Shown: positions 7,744 through 16,490, numbered from the stretch's first letter. The stretch: 64,000 nt of DNA from Sandaracinobacteroides sayramensis (GCF_022014495.1 NZ_JAKLSQ010000001.1:100739-164738); one strand, 5' to 3'. The notes: a model not told the origin generated them from the letters alone. Numbers and translations: made by a program.

Positions 7744-8697
7744 TCAGCCGCGCAGCACCGCTATCCCGCCGGGCAGGCGCGACACCTTCATATCCAGCGA
7801 GCGGGCGATATGCTCGACGGCGAGATCGGCCCGGTCCAGATGGATGACGCCGCTGATCGGTACCTCGGCCTGCCGGCCCGTCAGATAGACATGCCCGGGG
7901 CGGTAGCGGTTCAGTTCCGCCACCACTTCGCCCGCCGGCCGATCCTTGAAGACCAGCAGGTCGCGCTGCCAGGCGAGTTCGCTGGCCTGCACCTGCTGCG
8001 GTTCCGGCGTCTCGACGCCCTTGCGGAAATCGAGGCGGCTTCCCGTCCGCAGATGGTGGGTCGCTTCCCCCGAACGCACGCGCAGTTCGCCGTCCAGGCA
8101 GCTGATGCGCGCGCCTGTCTTGTCCAGCCGGAGAAGGAAACGCGCCTTTCGGGCCTGCACCTCGACATTGCCGGCATGGGTCAGCAGCAATTGGCCGTCC
8201 CGGCAGTCGGCGTTCACGACGACTTCGCCGCGGTCCAGCTCCACGCGCGGCTGCACGGCATCCGCCCAATAGCTGATGCGGGAATCCGTGTTCAGCTCGA
8301 CGCCGATTCTGTCCCCCAGCCGCAGGGCCTGCCGTTCGCCCTTGCGGGTTTCATAGACGCGCGCATTGGCTGGGCTGGAATTGCCGCCGACCAGCAGCAC
8401 CGCAACCGATGCCGCGGCAAGGCCGGCGCCGCCGCCCAGCAGCGCCCGGCGCGACAGGCCCGATTGCCTGGCGACCATGGGTTGCGCCGTATCTGCGCCC
8501 AGCGCCGGCCCCAGATTCTCCCACAGATGGAGGGCGCGGCGGAACGACTGCTCATTCTCCGCGTCCCGGGCACGCCAACTGGCGAGATCGTCGAGTTCGC
8601 CCACGGTCGCCTCGCCCGATTTCAGGCGCACAAGCCAGGCACGGGCCGTCACATCGGCGTCCGTCCAGTTTGAGAGGCTGTTGTCTTCGAGTTTCAT
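7744..8697 (-). CDS. FecR-family anti-sigma factor/sensor
   Basis: The 317-residue protein has a cytoplasmic N-terminal part (residues 1-~80, with WLVRLKSGEATVGELDDLASW typical of FecR N-domains). One membrane helix follows (RRALLGGGAGLAAASVAVLLV region, ~88-110), then a periplasmic FecR domain (VYETRKGERQALRLGDRIGV region onward) and a C-terminal STN-like segment (~240-317). FecR proteins hold or activate a partner ECF sigma factor in response to an outer-membrane signal. The sigma factor gene ends 17 bp upstream. ATG at 8697 was chosen over the overlapping TTG at 8718. There is no TonB-dependent receptor beside it, which is the usual third partner. Confidence 0.88.
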   Translation of the reverse strand: MKLEDNSLSNWTDADVTARAWLVRLKSGEATVGELDDLASWRARDAENEQSFRRALHLWENLGPALGADTAQPMVARQSGLSRRALLGGGAGLAAASVAVLLVGGNSSPANARVYETRKGERQALRLGDRIGVELNTDSRISYWADAVQPRVELDRGEVVVNADCRDGQLLLTHAGNVEVQARKARFLLRLDKTGARISCLDGELRVRSGEATHHLRTGSRLDFRKGVETPEPQQVQASELAWQRDLLVFKDRPAGEVVAELNRYRPGHVYLTGRQAEVPISGVIHLDRADLAVEHIARSLDMKVSRLPGGIAVLRG

Positions 8698-8714
8698 GAA
8701 ATGGGCTTCACGTT

Positions 8715-9266
8715 TCAATGAATAGACGTTTTGCGGCGGTCATTAGCGAAATCCTTCCCCATTCCCTTGTTGTTTTTCCGGTTCAGATGCTCGGCGCAAT
8801 GCTCCAGCGCGCTGCGCAGCTCCATTTCCACGGTGCGGGTGGAAAGGCCGAGCTCGCCGGCGATCTCCCGGCAGGAACGGCCATGGATGCGGGCGGCGAT
8901 CAGGATATTGCGCCGCCGCTCGGTCAGCGTGGCGATCGCCTGCTCCAGCCGCGCCACCTCCTGCCGGGCTTCGGCGCTGCGGCCGGCCCCGGGGGAGGGG
9001 TCGGACAGGTCGAGCACCGTTTCGATCTGCTCCATGGTGGCGAGCCGGCGCGCCGAGCGGTTGAGATCGAAGGCGGTGTTGAGGGACAGCCGGAAGAGAT
9101 AGGCCGGCTCGTCGCGCACGGCATAGCTCTTGTCCGTCGTGCTGAGCTTCACATAGACTTCGCTCAGCGCCTCGTCGGCAAGGTCGGCCGAGCCCAGATG
9201 CCGGCGAAGGCGCTCTCGGAAGTCCGGATAAAGAAGCAGGAAGCGGTCGAGGAGGCTGCGCGACAT
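8715..9266 (-). CDS. ECF-type RNA polymerase sigma factor
   Basis: The protein is 183 residues. The sigma region 2 core covers about 10-75 (RLRRHLGSADLADEALSEVYVKL and PAYLFRLSLNTAFD). The region 4 helix-turn-helix covers about 115-165 (LTERRRNILIAARIHGRSCREIAGELGLSTRTVE). This matches the FecI-like branch that pairs with FecR anti-sigma factors, and a fecR gene follows directly. It probably directs transcription of this envelope block. It lies 35 bp downstream of the TonB-like gene, so it is likely part of the same operon. The target promoter motif cannot be read from one locus. Confidence 0.92.
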   Translation of the reverse strand: MSRSLLDRFLLLYPDFRERLRRHLGSADLADEALSEVYVKLSTTDKSYAVRDEPAYLFRLSLNTAFDLNRSARRLATMEQIETVLDLSDPSPGAGRSAEARQEVARLEQAIATLTERRRNILIAARIHGRSCREIAGELGLSTRTVEMELRSALEHCAEHLNRKNNKGMGKDFANDRRKTSIH

Positions 9267-9301
9267 TCGTCAGGCGCACCATGGGCTGGCTGGCGTTTCG
9301 G

Positions 9302-9973
9302 TCATCCCGGCAATCTCACGCGCATCGGCACATCCACTTCCAGCGGGGCCGGAAGCGTTGCCGGCACCGCCGGAAGCGGGTCGGCCCGCCACAGAGTCGC
9401 CAGCGCCAGTTCGCCCGTTTCGGCCCCGGCCGCGCGCAGCACGCGGGCATCGAGCACCCGCCCTTCCCTGTCGATGCGGACCCTGAGCGTCGCCAGGCGC
9501 GAGCCGCGCAGCCGCGCCTGCTCCCGCAGGTTCCTTCCATGTTCTTCCAGATGCCGGCGCAGGATGATCGCATAGTCCAGCGCGCCCCCTCCGGCGGAAG
9601 GGTCGTCGCTGATGGCCTGCGCCAGCTGCTGTTCGAACAGCGTGGTGCCCGTATCGCCATCGATGCCGGCGTGGGCCGGAACGGGTTTCGCCTCGTCCGC
9701 CTCGGCGCTTTCCCGGCCGACCGGCGGCGGCGCGGCCTTGCTCGCCTCCTGCGCCGGGGCTTCCTCCCGGATCGAGGCCACATCCATCAGCACCAAAGCC
9801 TCGCCGCTTTCCGCCCCGCCGCGCCCCCGGGCGCCGGACAGGCCGACCCCGTTCAGCATCAGCAGCGCCGGCGCGGCATGCAGCGCCAGCACCGCCAGCA
9901 CAGCCGTCGCCCGGCGCGAACGCGCGCCCGCGGCATATGCCGGCGCCGGCGCCGGCCCGCTCGTTGCGATCAT
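9302..9973 (-). CDS. TonB-family protein (second copy)
   Basis: The 223-residue protein has a basic N-terminus and a single hydrophobic anchor (about 22-45, ATAVLAVLALHAAPALLMLNG). An Ala/Glu/Pro-rich periplasmic linker follows (about 70-110). The C-terminal domain (about 130-223) resembles TonB-CTDs (LATLRVRIDREGRVLDARVL). It starts inside the stop codon of the upstream STN gene (ATGA overlap), implying translational coupling. The domain is divergent from TonB of iron uptake, and it may serve the ECF/FecR signalling cascade or the nearby secretion machine. Confidence 0.72.
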   Translation of the reverse strand: MIATSGPAPAPAYAAGARSRRATAVLAVLALHAAPALLMLNGVGLSGARGRGGAESGEALVLMDVASIREEAPAQEASKAAPPPVGRESAEADEAKPVPAHAGIDGDTGTTLFEQQLAQAISDDPSAGGGALDYAIILRRHLEEHGRNLREQARLRGSRLATLRVRIDREGRVLDARVLRAAGAETGELALATLWRADPLPAVPATLPAPLEVDVPMRVRLPG

Positions 9974-10677
9974 TGCGCGATGATCCTCAGCACAACGGGC
10001 TGCGGCATGTTGGAAGGCGGCGGCGTGCCCACGAAAAGCCCCGTCAGCATCGGCTTCGCCAGCGTCAGCGCGCCTTCGTCGCGTGTGACTTCATAGCCGC
10101 TCAGGTCGACCACGCGCCCTTCGTCGGAAAGCCAGACGTAAAGGGTGAAATCATAGGAGCGCGTGCCCAACTCGCCCGAGCGCCGCAGCAGACCCAGAAT
10201 CGATTGCAGCAGCTTTTCGCCATACCAGCGATAGGCGTCGTCGCCGGATGCGAAGGGCGAGGCGAGAATATCGACCTGCTGCAGCACCAGATCGGCCGCT
10301 TGCGGCGCCTGCTGCGGCTCGACGATGAAAGCGTCCCGCCGGGTGAAGCGCGGCGCGAGACCCGTTCCGGCCAGCATCTGGACGAGCTCTTCATAGGGGG
10401 AACGGGCAGCGGAAACCGGCCCGGCGCGATGATCGCGCACCAGTTCCTCGGCGAAGACCACATCATAGCCGCTCTTCAACGCGAAGCGGCGCAAGGCTTC
10501 GGCCAGCGGCTGCCCGGCAACGACCGTGCGCGCGGCGCGGATGCTGGGTGAACGCGCTGCGGATGGCCGCACGTCTTCCTCCGGCGCCAAGTCCGTCGCC
10601 GAGGCGTGCGAGTGCAGCGCCAGCGCCAAAAGCAGGCTGGCAACCACTCTCCCGCCACGCTGAGCAAGAATCTTCAT
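9970..10677 (-). CDS. STN-domain periplasmic protein with TonB-like C-terminus
   Basis: The 235-residue protein has an N-terminal signal sequence (residues 1-~28, ending near SHASA). It carries a secretin/TonB short N-terminal (STN) domain at about 50-118 (GQPLAEALRRFALKSGYDVVF and PYEELVQMLAGTGL). Its C-terminal half (~140-235) has the spacing of a TonB-CTD (YDFTLYVWLSDEGRVVDLSGY). STN domains are signalling modules normally found at the front of TonB-dependent transducers. Here the domain is free-standing and coupled by a 4-bp overlap to a TonB-like gene, as the first gene of the sigma/anti-sigma cluster. It could replace the missing receptor in the signalling chain; that is inference. Confidence 0.72.
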   Translation of the reverse strand: MKILAQRGGRVVASLLLALALHSHASATDLAPEEDVRPSAARSPSIRAARTVVAGQPLAEALRRFALKSGYDVVFAEELVRDHRAGPVSAARSPYEELVQMLAGTGLAPRFTRRDAFIVEPQQAPQAADLVLQQVDILASPFASGDDAYRWYGEKLLQSILGLLRRSGELGTRSYDFTLYVWLSDEGRVVDLSGYEVTRDEGALTLAKPMLTGLFVGTPPPSNMPQPVVLRIIAQ

Positions 10678-10789
10678 CCAGCGAATCGCAACCCTGAACC
10701 GAGGCTCTCGATTGAAGCCGCTTTATGGCCTCTGGATTACAAATTGACGTATATGGCGTGACTCTGTTCCGCCAAAGCTTCGCAAGACC

Positions 10790-12361
10790 CTACAGGCGGC
10801 GCGTGCCGTTCAGCCGCAGGGGGATGCCCGCGGCGCCTTCCCCTCGCAAGGCCTCAGGCAACAGCGCTTCGGGCAGGTCCTGATAGCAGACGGGGCGCAG
10901 GAAACGCTCGATCGCCAATGTGCCGACGGACGTGCTGCGCCCATCGGAAGTGGCCGGGAAAGGGCCGCCATGCACCATGGCGTGCGTCACTTCCACACCT
11001 GTCGGCCAGCCGTTGGCGAGAATGCGGCCGGCCTTGCGCTCCAATGTGGGCAGCAGGCGGCGCGCGGCCTCCAGGTCTTGCGCATCGGCGTGCAGCGTGG
11101 CGGTCAACTGGTCTTCCAGCGCGCGCAGCACCGCCAGAAGCTCCGCCTCGTCGGCGCAGGCGACCACCAGCGACGTGGCGCCGAAGATTTCGTGCGCCCG
11201 TTCCGGATCGGCCAGAAGCTCGGCGCCGGTCATGGTGAAAAGCCCGGCCGCGCCCCGGTTGGGGGCGCTGTCCGCCTGCCCTTGCGCCACCTGCCGCATG
11301 CCGGCGCTGCCGGCGAGTTCGGCCTTGCCCCGCTCATAGGCGGCGTGAATTCCGGCCGACAGCATCACCTGCGCCGGAGCGGTGGAGACATGCCCGCCGG
11401 CATCGGCCAGAAACGCGTCCAGCTCTGGTCCGGCCAGAGCCAGCAGCAGCCCGGGGTTGGTGCAGAACTGGCCCGCCCCCATGGTGAGCGAGGCGACGAA
11501 GCCCTGCGCCAATGCCGCCCCGCGCGCCTTCAGCGCCTGCGGCAGCAGGACCACCGGATTGACCGCCGACATTTCCGCATAGACCGGGATCGGCACCGGC
11601 CGGGCGGCGGCGATCCGCATCAGCGCCGTGCCGCCGGCGCGCGAGCCGGTGAAGCCGACGGCGGCGATCCGCGGATCCGCGACCAGCGCCGCGCCGATGT
11701 CGTTAGAGGCCCCCTGGAGCAGGCTGAAGACGCCCGCCGGCATCCCGGTTTCCCGAATGGCTTCCTCGAAAGCGATGGCCACCAGTTCCGAGGTGCCGGG
11801 GTGGGCGGGGTGGCCCTTCACCACCACCGGGCAGCCGGCGGCAAGCGCCGAGGCCGTGTCGCCGCCGGCGGTCGAAAAGGCGAGGGGGAAGTTGGATGCG
11901 CCGAACACCGCCACCGGGCCGAGCGGCACGTGGCGCAGGCGCAGATCGGGCTTGGGCGGCACGCGCGCCGCATCCGCCTCGTCGATCCTGAGGCCCTGCC
12001 AGCCGCCTTCCAGCACTTCCTTCCCAAACAGGCGCAACTGGCCGCAGGTGCGGCCGCGTTCGCCCTGAAGCCGGGCCAGGGGCAGCCCGCTTTCCGCCTG
12101 CGCGCGTTCCAGCAGCGCATCGCCCAAAGCCTCGATGCGCGTGGCGACGGCCTCCAGAAAGGCGGCGCGTTCGGCCAGCGGACGGCTGGAATAGGCCTCG
12201 AAGGCGGCCTCGGCGCGGGCGCAGGCGTCGGCGACATCCAGAGCGGTTGCTTCGGCGAAGGCCGGCTCGGGGATTTCCGCGCCCTTGCCCGGATCATAGG
12301 CGCGGAAGCGCCTGCCGGCCGCGCGGCGCTCGCCGCCTATGAACAGATCGCCATTCAACAT
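10790..12361 (-). CDS. NAD(P)-dependent aldehyde dehydrogenase, ketoglutarate-semialdehyde type
   Basis: The 523-residue enzyme belongs to the aldehyde dehydrogenase superfamily. It has the cofactor-binding segment GPVAVFGASNFPLAFS (~155), the catalytic glutamate in YAEMSAVNPVV (~265) and the catalytic cysteine in MGAGQFCTNPG (~300). Length and motifs fit the alpha-ketoglutaric-semialdehyde (2,5-dioxovalerate) dehydrogenase branch, which ends the pentose, glucarate and hydroxyproline pathways by forming 2-oxoglutarate. It is downstream of the M24 peptidase and DadA-like genes on the same strand (43 bp gap), which favours a role in hydroxyproline breakdown. The exact substrate is an inference from family and context. 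Confidence 0.87.
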   Translation of the reverse strand: MLNGDLFIGGERRAAGRRFRAYDPGKGAEIPEPAFAEATALDVADACARAEAAFEAYSSRPLAERAAFLEAVATRIEALGDALLERAQAESGLPLARLQGERGRTCGQLRLFGKEVLEGGWQGLRIDEADAARVPPKPDLRLRHVPLGPVAVFGASNFPLAFSTAGGDTASALAAGCPVVVKGHPAHPGTSELVAIAFEEAIRETGMPAGVFSLLQGASNDIGAALVADPRIAAVGFTGSRAGGTALMRIAAARPVPIPVYAEMSAVNPVVLLPQALKARGAALAQGFVASLTMGAGQFCTNPGLLLALAGPELDAFLADAGGHVSTAPAQVMLSAGIHAAYERGKAELAGSAGMRQVAQGQADSAPNRGAAGLFTMTGAELLADPERAHEIFGATSLVVACADEAELLAVLRALEDQLTATLHADAQDLEAARRLLPTLERKAGRILANGWPTGVEVTHAMVHGGPFPATSDGRSTSVGTLAIERFLRPVCYQDLPEALLPEALRGEGAAGIPLRLNGTRRL

Positions 12362-12404
12362 ATCTGCGCACTCCTTGAAGATGTTCCGCGTTCCCGACGC
12401 CAGT

Positions 12405-13580
12405 TCAGGAAAAGGGCCGTTCCAGCGAGACCTGCGGCTCGGTGAACCATTTCGCGCCGGTCGCGGTCACATGGAAATGGTCCTCCAGCCGGATGCCGAA
12501 GCGGTTTGGCACCACGATCATCGGCTCGTTGGAAAAGCACATGCCTTCGGCCAGAAGCGTCCTGTCGCCGCGCACCAGATAGGCGGGCTCGTGGATGGCC
12601 AAGCCGATTCCATGGCCGGTGCGGTGCGGCAGGCCGGGCAGCCGGTAATCGGGGCCTAGGCCCGCCTTCTCCAGCACCGCCCGCGCGGCATGGTCCACGC
12701 TTTCACACGTCTCACCCGGCTTCGCGGCTTCGAAGGCGGCGGCCTGCGCGGCCTTTTCCAGCGCCCAGAGGTCGCGCACCTCGTCGCTCACCGCGCCGAA
12801 GGCGTAGGTGCGGGTGATGTCCGAATGATAACCCTCGATGGTGCAGCCGGTGTCGATCAGCACCAACTGCTTCTCCTCCAGCTGCTGGTCGCCCGGAAGG
12901 CCGTGGGGAAAGGCGGTGGCATAACCGAACTGCACCGCGCAGAAGAAAGAGCCGGACGCGCCGAGCGCCCGGTGCGCGGCGTCGATGAAGCGCTTCACCT
13001 CGCTGGCGCGGATACCCGGGGCCAGGATGCGCGCGGCGCGGCGATGGACTTCCAGCGTCATGTCCTTCGCCTGCTGCATCAGCGCCAGTTCCGCCGGAGA
13101 CTTCCGCATGCGCAGCCCGTCGATGATCGCCGCCCCGTCGACGATCCGCAGCCTTTCGCCCAGCCGGCGGGCGGCCCCGAAGTTCAGAAGCGGGTCCAGC
13201 GCCAGCGTGGCGCCGGGCGCCAGCGCATCGGCGACAAGCTCCGTCGGGCTTTCATCTTCTTCCCAAAGGCGGATATCGGAGTCGATCGCCAGTTCCGCCT
13301 GCAGCGAGCCCAGCTCGAAGGCCGGGCAGATCAGGATCGGCTGGCCCGAAGCCGGCAACAGCAGCGCCACCAGCCGCTCGGTCGCGCCCCAGCCGACCCC
13401 GGTTAAGTAGCGCAGGCTCGGCCCGGCGTTCACCAGCAGCGCGTCGGCACCCATCCGCCCCAGCCCTTCGCGGGCGCGCGCCAGCCGCCCGTCCCGCTCC
13501 GCGCGGGCGATGGCGGGCGCGGGCCGCGCCCAGGGGGAAAGGGACGCCAGTTCGGCTTCCGCCGTCGAGCCACCAATCAT
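12405..13580 (-). CDS. M24-family Xaa-Pro-type aminopeptidase
   Basis: The 391-residue protein has a creatinase-like N-terminal domain (1-~150) and a pita-bread M24 catalytic domain (~165-391). The metal ligands are visible as aspartates in VLIDTGCTIEGYHSDITRTY, histidine in HRTGHGIG, and glutamates in FSNEPMI and IRLEDHF. Such enzymes release N-terminal residues preceding proline. ATG at 13580 is chosen because GGAGG lies 6 nt upstream; this start overlaps the stop of the upstream oxidoreductase gene by one base (TGATG). An ATG two codons earlier is too close to that site. It probably feeds proline or hydroxyproline to its neighbours. Confidence 0.88.
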   Translation of the reverse strand: MIGGSTAEAELASLSPWARPAPAIARAERDGRLARAREGLGRMGADALLVNAGPSLRYLTGVGWGATERLVALLLPASGQPILICPAFELGSLQAELAIDSDIRLWEEDESPTELVADALAPGATLALDPLLNFGAARRLGERLRIVDGAAIIDGLRMRKSPAELALMQQAKDMTLEVHRRAARILAPGIRASEVKRFIDAAHRALGASGSFFCAVQFGYATAFPHGLPGDQQLEEKQLVLIDTGCTIEGYHSDITRTYAFGAVSDEVRDLWALEKAAQAAAFEAAKPGETCESVDHAARAVLEKAGLGPDYRLPGLPHRTGHGIGLAIHEPAYLVRGDRTLLAEGMCFSNEPMIVVPNRFGIRLEDHFHVTATGAKWFTEPQVSLERPFS

Positions 13581-14806
13581 CAGCATCCTCCGAAACGGGC
13601 AAGGTCGAACGGCTGCAAATCCACAGCCGGCGCCCGCGCTTCCACCAGCGCGCCTATCTGCTCCGCCGTGACGGCCGCCAGAGTCAACCCCAGATGCTGG
13701 TGGCCGAAGGCATAGAGCAGGTTGGACGCGCGCGGCGAGCGGCCGATGGCCGGCAGATAATCTGGCAAGGTCGGGCGGGCGCCCATCCAGTGGCTGAACG
13801 GGCCGTCGATCGGCAGGCCGAGCGCCTGCACATGCGCTTCCAGCCGCTGCCATTTGCGCGGGTCGGCCGGCGCTTCCAGGGGGGCGAATTCCACGAAGCC
13901 CGCCGCCTGCAGCCGATCGGCATAGCGGGTGACGATCATCGAGCGATCCTCGAACACCAGCGGCGGCATGTCCGCCGGCCAGCGGCTCGCGCCGCCCCGG
14001 ATATGGTAGCCGCGCTCGGCGATCAGCGGCACCTTGTGGCCGGCGGGCGCGACAAGCGCCGCGCTGCGCGCGCCGGCCGCAACCAGCAGCAGATCGGCGG
14101 GGAAGCCGGCAACCGTGGCGCGGCGGCCCTGCATCACCACTTCGGCGCGCCCGCGCACGATGGTTCCGCCGGCGGCCAGCAGCGCACATTCCAGCGCATC
14201 GGCCAGTTGCGAAAGATCGGAAATCTGGGCGCTGCCCTCGAAGCGAACGGCGCCCGCGACAGCCTGAGTGGAAAGGCCCCGGATTCGCGCCAGATCGGCG
14301 GCTGTCGCATCCCGAACGCGGGCCGTGCCGGTATCCGCCTGCATCCAGGCCGCGCGTCCGCTGGCCGCCGAAGCCTCGCTTTCCCAGGCGACCAGATGCC
14401 CGGATTCCCGCAACAGGTCGGGCCGGCCCACTGCCGCCAACAGCCTGCGCCAGGCGGGAAGCGAGTCCATCAGAAGCGCGGCAAGCGCCGCGCGGCCCTG
14501 CTCGAAACGGTCAAGGCTGCTGGCCGCGACGAAGCGCATGGCAAAGGGCAGCCAGTCCGGTGCGAAGCGAAGCGGCAGGTCGATCGGGCCGCCGGCGGCG
14601 AACTGCCGCTTCCACGCCCCCAGAAGCGTCGCCGGCGATGCGAGCGGGGCCAGTTGTTCGGTGGCGATATGCCCGGCATTGCCCCAGGAGGCCGCCTGCC
14701 GTGCCTCGTCGGCATCCAGCACCGTCACTTCATGCCCGGCGCGGGCCAGAACAAGGGCGCTGCACAAGCCGACGACACCGCCGCCGATCACCAGAATGCG
14801 GCTCAC
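13580..14806 (-). CDS. FAD-dependent D-amino-acid dehydrogenase-like oxidoreductase (DadA-like)
   Basis: The 408-residue flavoprotein starts with a Rossmann FAD motif (RILVIGGGVVGLCSALVLA) and ends with the GHQHLGLTLAAVTAEQIGALV motif of the DAO/DadA group. DadA-like enzymes oxidise D-amino acids, and this branch includes D-hydroxyproline dehydrogenases. The GTG at 14806 with GGGGAG just upstream is preferred to the TTG at 14848. It is the first gene of a three-gene run with the Xaa-Pro peptidase and the semialdehyde dehydrogenase, and a promoter with a GntR-like dyad lies in front. The substrate is inferred, not shown. Confidence 0.85.
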   Translation of the reverse strand: MSRILVIGGGVVGLCSALVLARAGHEVTVLDADEARQAASWGNAGHIATEQLAPLASPATLLGAWKRQFAAGGPIDLPLRFAPDWLPFAMRFVAASSLDRFEQGRAALAALLMDSLPAWRRLLAAVGRPDLLRESGHLVAWESEASAASGRAAWMQADTGTARVRDATAADLARIRGLSTQAVAGAVRFEGSAQISDLSQLADALECALLAAGGTIVRGRAEVVMQGRRATVAGFPADLLLVAAGARSAALVAPAGHKVPLIAERGYHIRGGASRWPADMPPLVFEDRSMIVTRYADRLQAAGFVEFAPLEAPADPRKWQRLEAHVQALGLPIDGPFSHWMGARPTLPDYLPAIGRSPRASNLLYAFGHQHLGLTLAAVTAEQIGALVEARAPAVDLQPFDLARFGGC

Positions 14807-14832
14807 CGGTCTCCCCCATTTAGCATGAAGAA

Positions 14833-14861
14833 GGATTATCGTATACAATATTCAAAGTCAA
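14833..14861 (-). promoter_or_regulatory. Promoter with GntR-like operator
   Basis: On the minus strand TTGACT (14861-14856) and TAATCC (14838-14833) are separated by exactly 17 bp. The spacer and the edge of the -10 contain the near-perfect 12-bp dyad ATTGTATACGAT (14849-14838), centred on GTATAC. Dyads of this form are typical of GntR/FCD regulators. Binding there would block transcription of the DadA-like gene. Confidence 0.6.
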
Positions 14862-15080
14862 ACAGGGGATAGACCATGCGATCGGCTGCAATGGGGTTTT
14901 CCCGGCGGTCACGAAGCAGGCCCACCGGACTGGACGATCCGGGCGCCGCGCATGTCCTCGATCCGGGCGCCCGCCGCGCAGGGCGATTTCCAGCCATTGC
15001 CCTCGGGCGACAATCAGGCCAGGCTTCGAACGGCATGCGGCAGAACAAGACAAGGACGAGGCCACGGCTTCCCCGCTGGG
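14862..15080. other. Unassigned intergenic region
   Basis: This ~220-bp segment lies between the DadA-operon promoter and the squalene-synthase-like gene. An open frame from 14952 runs into the latter gene, but its translation up to 15080 is low-complexity and lacks conserved residues, so I treat it as leader. No RNA gene or convincing promoter was seen. Confidence 0.4.
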
Positions 15081-15791
15081 GTGGATGACGCCTTGGACCC
15101 GGTGATGATCGAAGAGTTGAAGGCAAGGGACAGGGAGCGCTGGCTCTCCGTCCTGTGGGCGCCGCGCGAGGTTCGCGACTCGCTTCTGGCGCTGCACGCC
15201 TATGATCTGGAGCAGCAGCGGATCGTCGCGGAAGCGAAGGAGCCGATGCTGGCCGAGATTCGCCTCGCCTGGTGGCGCGAGCAGTTGGAGAAGCTCGCCG
15301 CCGGCCGCGCAGCGCCGGGCCAGCCCCTGCTGCGGGCACTCGAAGCGGCGGCGACCACTTCCCCCGGCCTCGACCTCGCCGCCCTTACCCGCCTGGAAGA
15401 GGCTTTCCTGCCGCTGCTCACCCAGGGCCCTCTCGATCCGCTGGCCATGGCACATGCTCGGGGGGCCGCGCTGTTCGAGCCGCTGCTCGGCGTGCTGCTG
15501 CAACGGCCGCTCACGCAGGCGGAGCGGCTGGACGCCGGCGCCGCCGGCAGTCGCTGGGCGCTCGCCCGCTTCTGGCGCGGCGGCTGGGGGCAAGCGGAAG
15601 CCCGGGTCGGCGCCATGTCGCCGCCCGTCTTCCCTTGCCGAGCGATTTCCCCGCTCCCGGCAGCGCTGCGCACATTGGATGCGCTGGCCGCCGAGGACTG
15701 GTCGCGCCTGTCCGCCGGGAAAAGCCTGCGAGCGGCCGCTTCGCCTGGGCGGCAATGGAATATGCTCCGGGCAGCTCTGAGCCACCGCTAA
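15081..15791 (+). CDS. Squalene/phytoene synthase-like family protein
   Basis: The 236-residue protein has the fold signature of the squalene/phytoene synthase superfamily (WLSVLWAPREVRDSLLALHAYDLEQ and IRLAWWREQLEKL). It lacks the aspartate-rich substrate-binding motifs of true synthases and resembles the shorter NDUFAF6-type group whose function is uncertain. GTG at 15081 gives a sensible N-terminus (VDDALDPVMIEEL); an ATG at 15105 and an ATG at 14952 are alternatives. It stands alone on the plus strand between unrelated genes. Prenyl-transfer activity should not be assumed. Confidence 0.7.
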   Translation: MDDALDPVMIEELKARDRERWLSVLWAPREVRDSLLALHAYDLEQQRIVAEAKEPMLAEIRLAWWREQLEKLAAGRAAPGQPLLRALEAAATTSPGLDLAALTRLEEAFLPLLTQGPLDPLAMAHARGAALFEPLLGVLLQRPLTQAERLDAGAAGSRWALARFWRGGWGQAEARVGAMSPPVFPCRAISPLPAALRTLDALAAEDWSRLSAGKSLRAAASPGRQWNMLRAALSHR

Positions 15792-15977
15792 GCTGATTCG
15801 TCTCGCACCCGGGCGGCGGCGAAGATGAACAGGGCGATCGCCCAATATGTTGCATTTATGCAACTGCCCGTTCCAAAGCTGCACGGTTTGCCATCGGCGC
15901 AAAGCCTGCTAGGCGCGCCAGCGGGGTCGGCTTGTCGCGCTTTTCCGGAAAGCGCCGCCGATGGAGATTCCCCGAAC

Positions 15978-16490
15978 ATGCCCTCCCGATTCCCGGTCCG
16001 CCTGATGGCCGTTGCCGGCGCGCTTACCCTGGCGGGAGCGGGCGCGGCCCTGTGGCTCTCGGCCGACGATGGCCAGGCGATCGCCGCGCCGCAATTGCCG
16101 CCCGCGAACCCCGGCGAGGCGGAACTGGAGCCTCCTATCGCCCAGATGCTTCCCGCCGCCCCGCAGGCCCGAAAGAAGAGCAAGGAAGAACAAAGATTTA
16201 ACAGGGCAGATCGGGACGACGACGGGCGGATCACCCAAGCCGAGTTCCTGCACCAAAGGCGGCGCAACTTCGACAAGCTGGACCTGGATGGCGACGGCAA
16301 GCTCAGCTTCGCGGAATATGCGGCATCGGGAATCGCCCGCTTCGAAAAGGCGGACGGCAATCGCGACGGGCATCTGAACGCCGCCGAGTTCGCGACCACC
16401 GCCCCCAAGCCGCGCAAGCCGTCGTCGGACCGCTGCAAATGCCCAACGGCTCAGGACACGGCCGCAACCGCGGAGGCCGGCGAAGATTAA
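15978..16490 (+). CDS. Secreted or membrane-anchored EF-hand protein
   Basis: The 170-residue protein has an N-terminal membrane or signal segment (residues 4-30) and a proline/alanine-rich linker. Three consecutive EF-hand loops follow: DRDDDGRITQAE (~78-90), DLDGDGKLSFAE (~102-114) and DGNRDGHLNAAE (~126-138). These are canonical calcium-binding loops with acidic positions 1, 3, 5 and 12. The C-terminal tail contains a CKC pair. ATG at 15978 was chosen because it starts the hydrophobic segment and has GGAG upstream. It probably acts in the periplasm or outer face of the membrane as a calcium sensor or buffer; the partner is unknown. Confidence 0.8.
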   Translation: MPSRFPVRLMAVAGALTLAGAGAALWLSADDGQAIAAPQLPPANPGEAELEPPIAQMLPAAPQARKKSKEEQRFNRADRDDDGRITQAEFLHQRRRNFDKLDLDGDGKLSFAEYAASGIARFEKADGNRDGHLNAAEFATTAPKPRKPSSDRCKCPTAQDTAATAEAGED

